From assembly GCA_036386415.1 (NCBI GenBank), contig DASVVT010000091.1:1-37071 (forward strand): a stretch of DNA of 37,071 nucleotides, given 5' to 3'. The first letter of the stretch is position 1. The number at the start of each line of letters is the position of its first letter. The notes beneath the pieces are model-generated. The model did no database searches. It saw only the letters and a list, made by a program, of their open reading frames with translations, and was not told the DNA's origin. This DNA comes from DASVVT01 sp036386415 (GTDB lineage Bacteria; Acidobacteriota; Blastocatellia; Pyrinomonadales; Pyrinomonadaceae). Both the position numbers and the translations under genes were made by a program. This document shows, piece after piece, positions 34,583-37,071 of this stretch.

Positions 34583-35455
34583 TCAATATAGTTTCAGCGA
34601 GCGTAGATACTCCTTAAATTCAAGTCCCAGGGCCGGATGTTTCAGAGCGAACTGAACCGTTGCGATGAGGAACCCCAGTTTGTCTCCGGCATCGTGGCGC
34701 GTCCCTTGAAAACGGACTGCGTAGAAGGGGCGCTTCTTCAAAAGAGAGCGCATCGCGTCTGTGATCTGTATTTCGCCGCCTGCGCCGGGACGCGTCCCCT
34801 CGATCTCATCGAAAATGTCCGGCGTCAGGATGTAGCGCCCAATGATGGCGAGGTCAGAGGGCGCTTCCGCGAAGGGTGGTTTCTCGACCATATCTTTGAT
34901 CTTGTAGACGCCCGCGCTCACCTCGTCCGCATCAATGACGCCGAAGCGTGAGATGGCTTCGCCTTCAACCTGCATCGTCCCGATGACGGGGGCGTCGTAC
35001 TTTTCGTAGACCTCTATCATCTGCCGGAGGGCGGGCGTTTCGGCGTCAACGATATCATCGGCGAGCATGACGGCGAAGGGTTCTCCTTCGACAAAGTCGC
35101 GCGCCTGTAAGACGGCGTGCCCCAGGCCGAGCGCTTCGCGTTGCCGCACGTAACTGATGCGCGCCATCTCGGAAATGGCGCGCACTTGCTTGAGCTCTTT
35201 ATCTTTGCCCCGCTCGCGGAGCAGGTGCTCAAGCTCGAACGAGATGTCGAAATGATCTTCGATGGCGGTCTTGTCGCGCCCCGTGACGATGATGACGGAT
35301 TCAATCCCGGAGGCGACCGCCTCTTCGACGACATACTGAATGAGCGGCTTATCGACGAGCGGCAGCATCTCTTTCGGAGACGCTTTGGTCGCGGGCAAAA
35401 ACCGTGTGCCCAATCCCGCCGCCGGGAACACGGCCTTGCGAATTCTCTGTGGCAT
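34583..35455 (-). CDS. galU: UTP--glucose-1-phosphate uridylyltransferase
   Basis: A 290-residue nucleotidyltransferase that makes UDP-glucose from UTP and glucose-1-phosphate, a precursor for envelope polysaccharides. Signature blocks: FPAAGLGTRFLPATKASPKE (nucleotide-binding loop), MLPLVDKPLIQYVVEEA, FAVMLADDIVD with the catalytic Asp pair, VEKPPFAEAPSDLAIIGRYI, GAGGEIQITDAM, and GTRHDAGDKLGFL. Length and order match GalU exactly. It is divergent from serS, with 193 bp between the start codons. Confidence 0.96.
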   Translation of the reverse strand: MPQRIRKAVFPAAGLGTRFLPATKASPKEMLPLVDKPLIQYVVEEAVASGIESVIIVTGRDKTAIEDHFDISFELEHLLRERGKDKELKQVRAISEMARISYVRQREALGLGHAVLQARDFVEGEPFAVMLADDIVDAETPALRQMIEVYEKYDAPVIGTMQVEGEAISRFGVIDADEVSAGVYKIKDMVEKPPFAEAPSDLAIIGRYILTPDIFDEIEGTRPGAGGEIQITDAMRSLLKKRPFYAVRFQGTRHDAGDKLGFLIATVQFALKHPALGLEFKEYLRSLKLY

Positions 35456-35648
35456 ACTTTGATCTCAATCCTATGATTTCAAATTTCAGATTTGCAGCAA
35501 GCCAAGAAGTCAATGGAAACCATGCTTGACACTCGCGCACTGCGTCCGCTAGCTTGATGCTTTTCGTTGCAACCTGAAGAGGTGCGTCTTTCATACCATA
35601 CGATAAAGGGCAACGGCAAATCCCCGATTTAAAGAGGACACTCGGATC

Positions 35649-36953
35649 ATGCTCGATCTCAACTTCGTCCGCGAGAATCTGGATCGTGTGCGCGCCTCGC
35701 TGGAAGCGAGAGGCTTTCCGACCGGGGCGCTCGACGATTTCGCGCAAGCGGATATGGAACGTCGCCGCGTCATCGCGGAGTCCGACCGTCTCAACGCAGA
35801 GCGCAACGCGGCGAGCCGCGAGATCGGCGCTCTGATGAAAGAAGGAAAGCGCGATGAAGCGGAGGCGCGCCGTCAGGCTGTAGGCCAGTTGAAAGACCGA
35901 ATCGCTGAGCTTGATCGTGCGCGCGATGAAGCGGAGGCGCGCATGCATGATTTGCTCTCCACGCTTCCGAACATCCCGCATGAGAGCGTGCCTGTCGGAG
36001 CGGATGAGACGGCCAATGTGGAGGTGCGTCGCTGGGGCACACCGCGCGCCTTCGATTTCGAGCCGAAGGATCACGTCGATCTGGGCCTATCGCTCGGCAT
36101 CCTCGACCTTGAGCGCGCGACGAAGATTGCGACCGCGCGCTTTGCCATCTTGCAGTCAGCGGGCGCTCAGCTCGAACGCGCGCTGATTAACTTCATGCTC
36201 GACGTGCACACGCGCGAGCACGGCTACACGGAGACGCTGCCGCCCTTCATCGTCAACAGCGATGCGCTCTACGGCACGGGTCAGTTGCCTAAGTTTGAGG
36301 ATGATCTCTTCAAGCTGACGGACGAACGCGGCCTCTATCTGATCCCGACCGCCGAGGTTCCCGTGACGAACATACGCCGCGAAGAGATGCTCGACGCCTC
36401 GGAGCTTCCACTGAAGGCGGCGGCTTACACGCCTTGCTTCCGCTCCGAGGCCGGTAGCTACGGGCGCGACACGCGCGGTCTCATTCGCCAGCACCAGTTT
36501 GAGAAGGTAGAGTTGGTCAAGCTCACGCTGCCCGAACATTCTTACGATGAGTTGGAGTCCCTGACGCGAGATGCGGAAATGATCTTGCAGAAACTCGGAC
36601 TGCCTTACCGCGTCATCACGCTCTCGACCGGGGATATGGGATTTCAGTCTTCCAAGACTTACGACATAGAGGTCTGGCTACCCTCGCAGAATACTTTTCG
36701 TGAAATCTCTTCCTGCTCGAACTGCGAAGCTTTTCAGGCGCGGCGCGCGCAGATTCGTTTCCGCCGCGCGGGCGGCGCGAAGCCCGAATACGTTCACACG
36801 CTCAACGGCTCAGGGCTCGCCGTCGGGCGCACATGGATCGCCATCCTCGAAAACTACCAGCAAGCGGACGGCTCCATCGTCATCCCCGAAGCCCTGCGTC
36901 CATACATGAATGGAATGGAAAAGATAGAAGGAAGTAAACTCGGCGGCGGCTAA
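35649..36953 (+). CDS. serS: Seryl-tRNA synthetase
   Basis: A 434-residue class II aminoacyl-tRNA synthetase charging tRNA-Ser. The N-terminal coiled-coil arm that grips the tRNA variable arm runs to about residue 100 (e.g. ALMKEGKRDEAEARR and RDEAEARMHDLL). Motif 2 is FRSEAGSYGRDTRGLIRQHQ, and motif 3 is LNGSGLAVGRTWIAILENYQ. Serine-binding TAEVPVTN is present. GAGGA lies about 11 nt upstream of the ATG. The arm has a 22-bp exact direct repeat (35849-35870 and 35921-35942). Transcribed divergently from galU. Confidence 0.97.
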   Translation: MLDLNFVRENLDRVRASLEARGFPTGALDDFAQADMERRRVIAESDRLNAERNAASREIGALMKEGKRDEAEARRQAVGQLKDRIAELDRARDEAEARMHDLLSTLPNIPHESVPVGADETANVEVRRWGTPRAFDFEPKDHVDLGLSLGILDLERATKIATARFAILQSAGAQLERALINFMLDVHTREHGYTETLPPFIVNSDALYGTGQLPKFEDDLFKLTDERGLYLIPTAEVPVTNIRREEMLDASELPLKAAAYTPCFRSEAGSYGRDTRGLIRQHQFEKVELVKLTLPEHSYDELESLTRDAEMILQKLGLPYRVITLSTGDMGFQSSKTYDIEVWLPSQNTFREISSCSNCEAFQARRAQIRFRRAGGAKPEYVHTLNGSGLAVGRTWIAILENYQQADGSIVIPEALRPYMNGMEKIEGSKLGGG

Positions 36954-36980
36954 ACAGATGCCGCACGCCTCGTCCTCGCA

Positions 36981-37030
36981 GGTGGGGCATTCACCCCACC
37001 CTTGACCAAAGGGATGCTGCGCCCCTTTGG
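36981..37030. repeat. Two short hairpins after serS
   Basis: GGTGGGG (36981-36987) pairs with CCCCACC (36994-37000) and CCAAAGGG (37006-37013) with CCCTTTGG (37023-37030). No T-run follows either. They could be part of a dispersed palindromic repeat extending past the window edge. Confidence 0.55.
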
Positions 37031-37071
37031 AAACCCAAGCGCGAAGACTGATTCATCCCCACCGCAAGCGG

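Noticed and set aside
35525..35555. Possible promoter TTGACA upstream of serS
   Set aside because: The only downstream candidate -10 (TAGCTT, 18-nt spacing) is too poor to list as a feature.

Overview
The window reads as chromosomal DNA of an acidobacterium, probably class Blastocatellia (Pyrinomonadales-like). This placement is inference from GC-rich coding, three paralogues starting with the zinc-ribbon module MKRCPTCQRTYTDD that I associate with this group, a eukaryote-like Ser/Thr kinase, PDZ and TPR/TonB_C proteins, and intergenic heptanucleotide-repeat hairpins. No phage, plasmid, transposase, rRNA or CRISPR array is visible.

Layout. 1-12.7 kb is entirely minus strand: a TPM-domain/Tim44-zinc-ribbon pair with an ATGA overlap, three small secreted proteins, a DoxX-like membrane protein, a transmembrane Ser/Thr kinase, and an array of zinc-ribbon membrane proteins with interchangeable outer domains (YARHG, NTF2-like, discoidin/NADase-type, DUF4234), then an M15-type peptidase. 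13-16.5 kb holds a small lipoprotein, conserved hypotheticals and a two-PDZ protein. 16.7-22.7 kb (minus) holds ispH, a small helical protein, an SGNH hydrolase, a Ski2-like RNA helicase broken into two overlapping reading frames, and a secreted DUF5694 protein. 23.2-31 kb (plus) holds a TonB-like protein, secA, two TPR-TonB_C paralogues, a helical-repeat protein and a GlsB/YeaQ-type membrane protein. 31-37 kb holds a DUF2227 protein, a LpxL-like acyltransferase, an orphan promoter-to-terminator unit with no gene (candidate ncRNA), a tRNA-like element lacking a normal D arm, fabG, a small membrane protein, galU and serS.

Common themes. Much of the content concerns the cell envelope: protein export (secA), energy transduction and TPR/TonB_C proteins, peptidoglycan or lipid enzymes, UDP-glucose supply, and membrane sensors next to a kinase.

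The most unusual material is non-coding. Four 138-149 bp elements with CAGTAG(A/T) heptamer arms and a related core sit at gene ends. Several other heptamer hairpin classes (CGCAAAG-, CTCTGTG-, GGGATGA- and GGCGGAA-based) occur in the same window. A 300-nt transcription unit has consensus promoter, operator-like half-sites and a perfect terminator but no credible ORF. These and the split helicase are the best candidates for a second look. All calls were made by eye without database searches.
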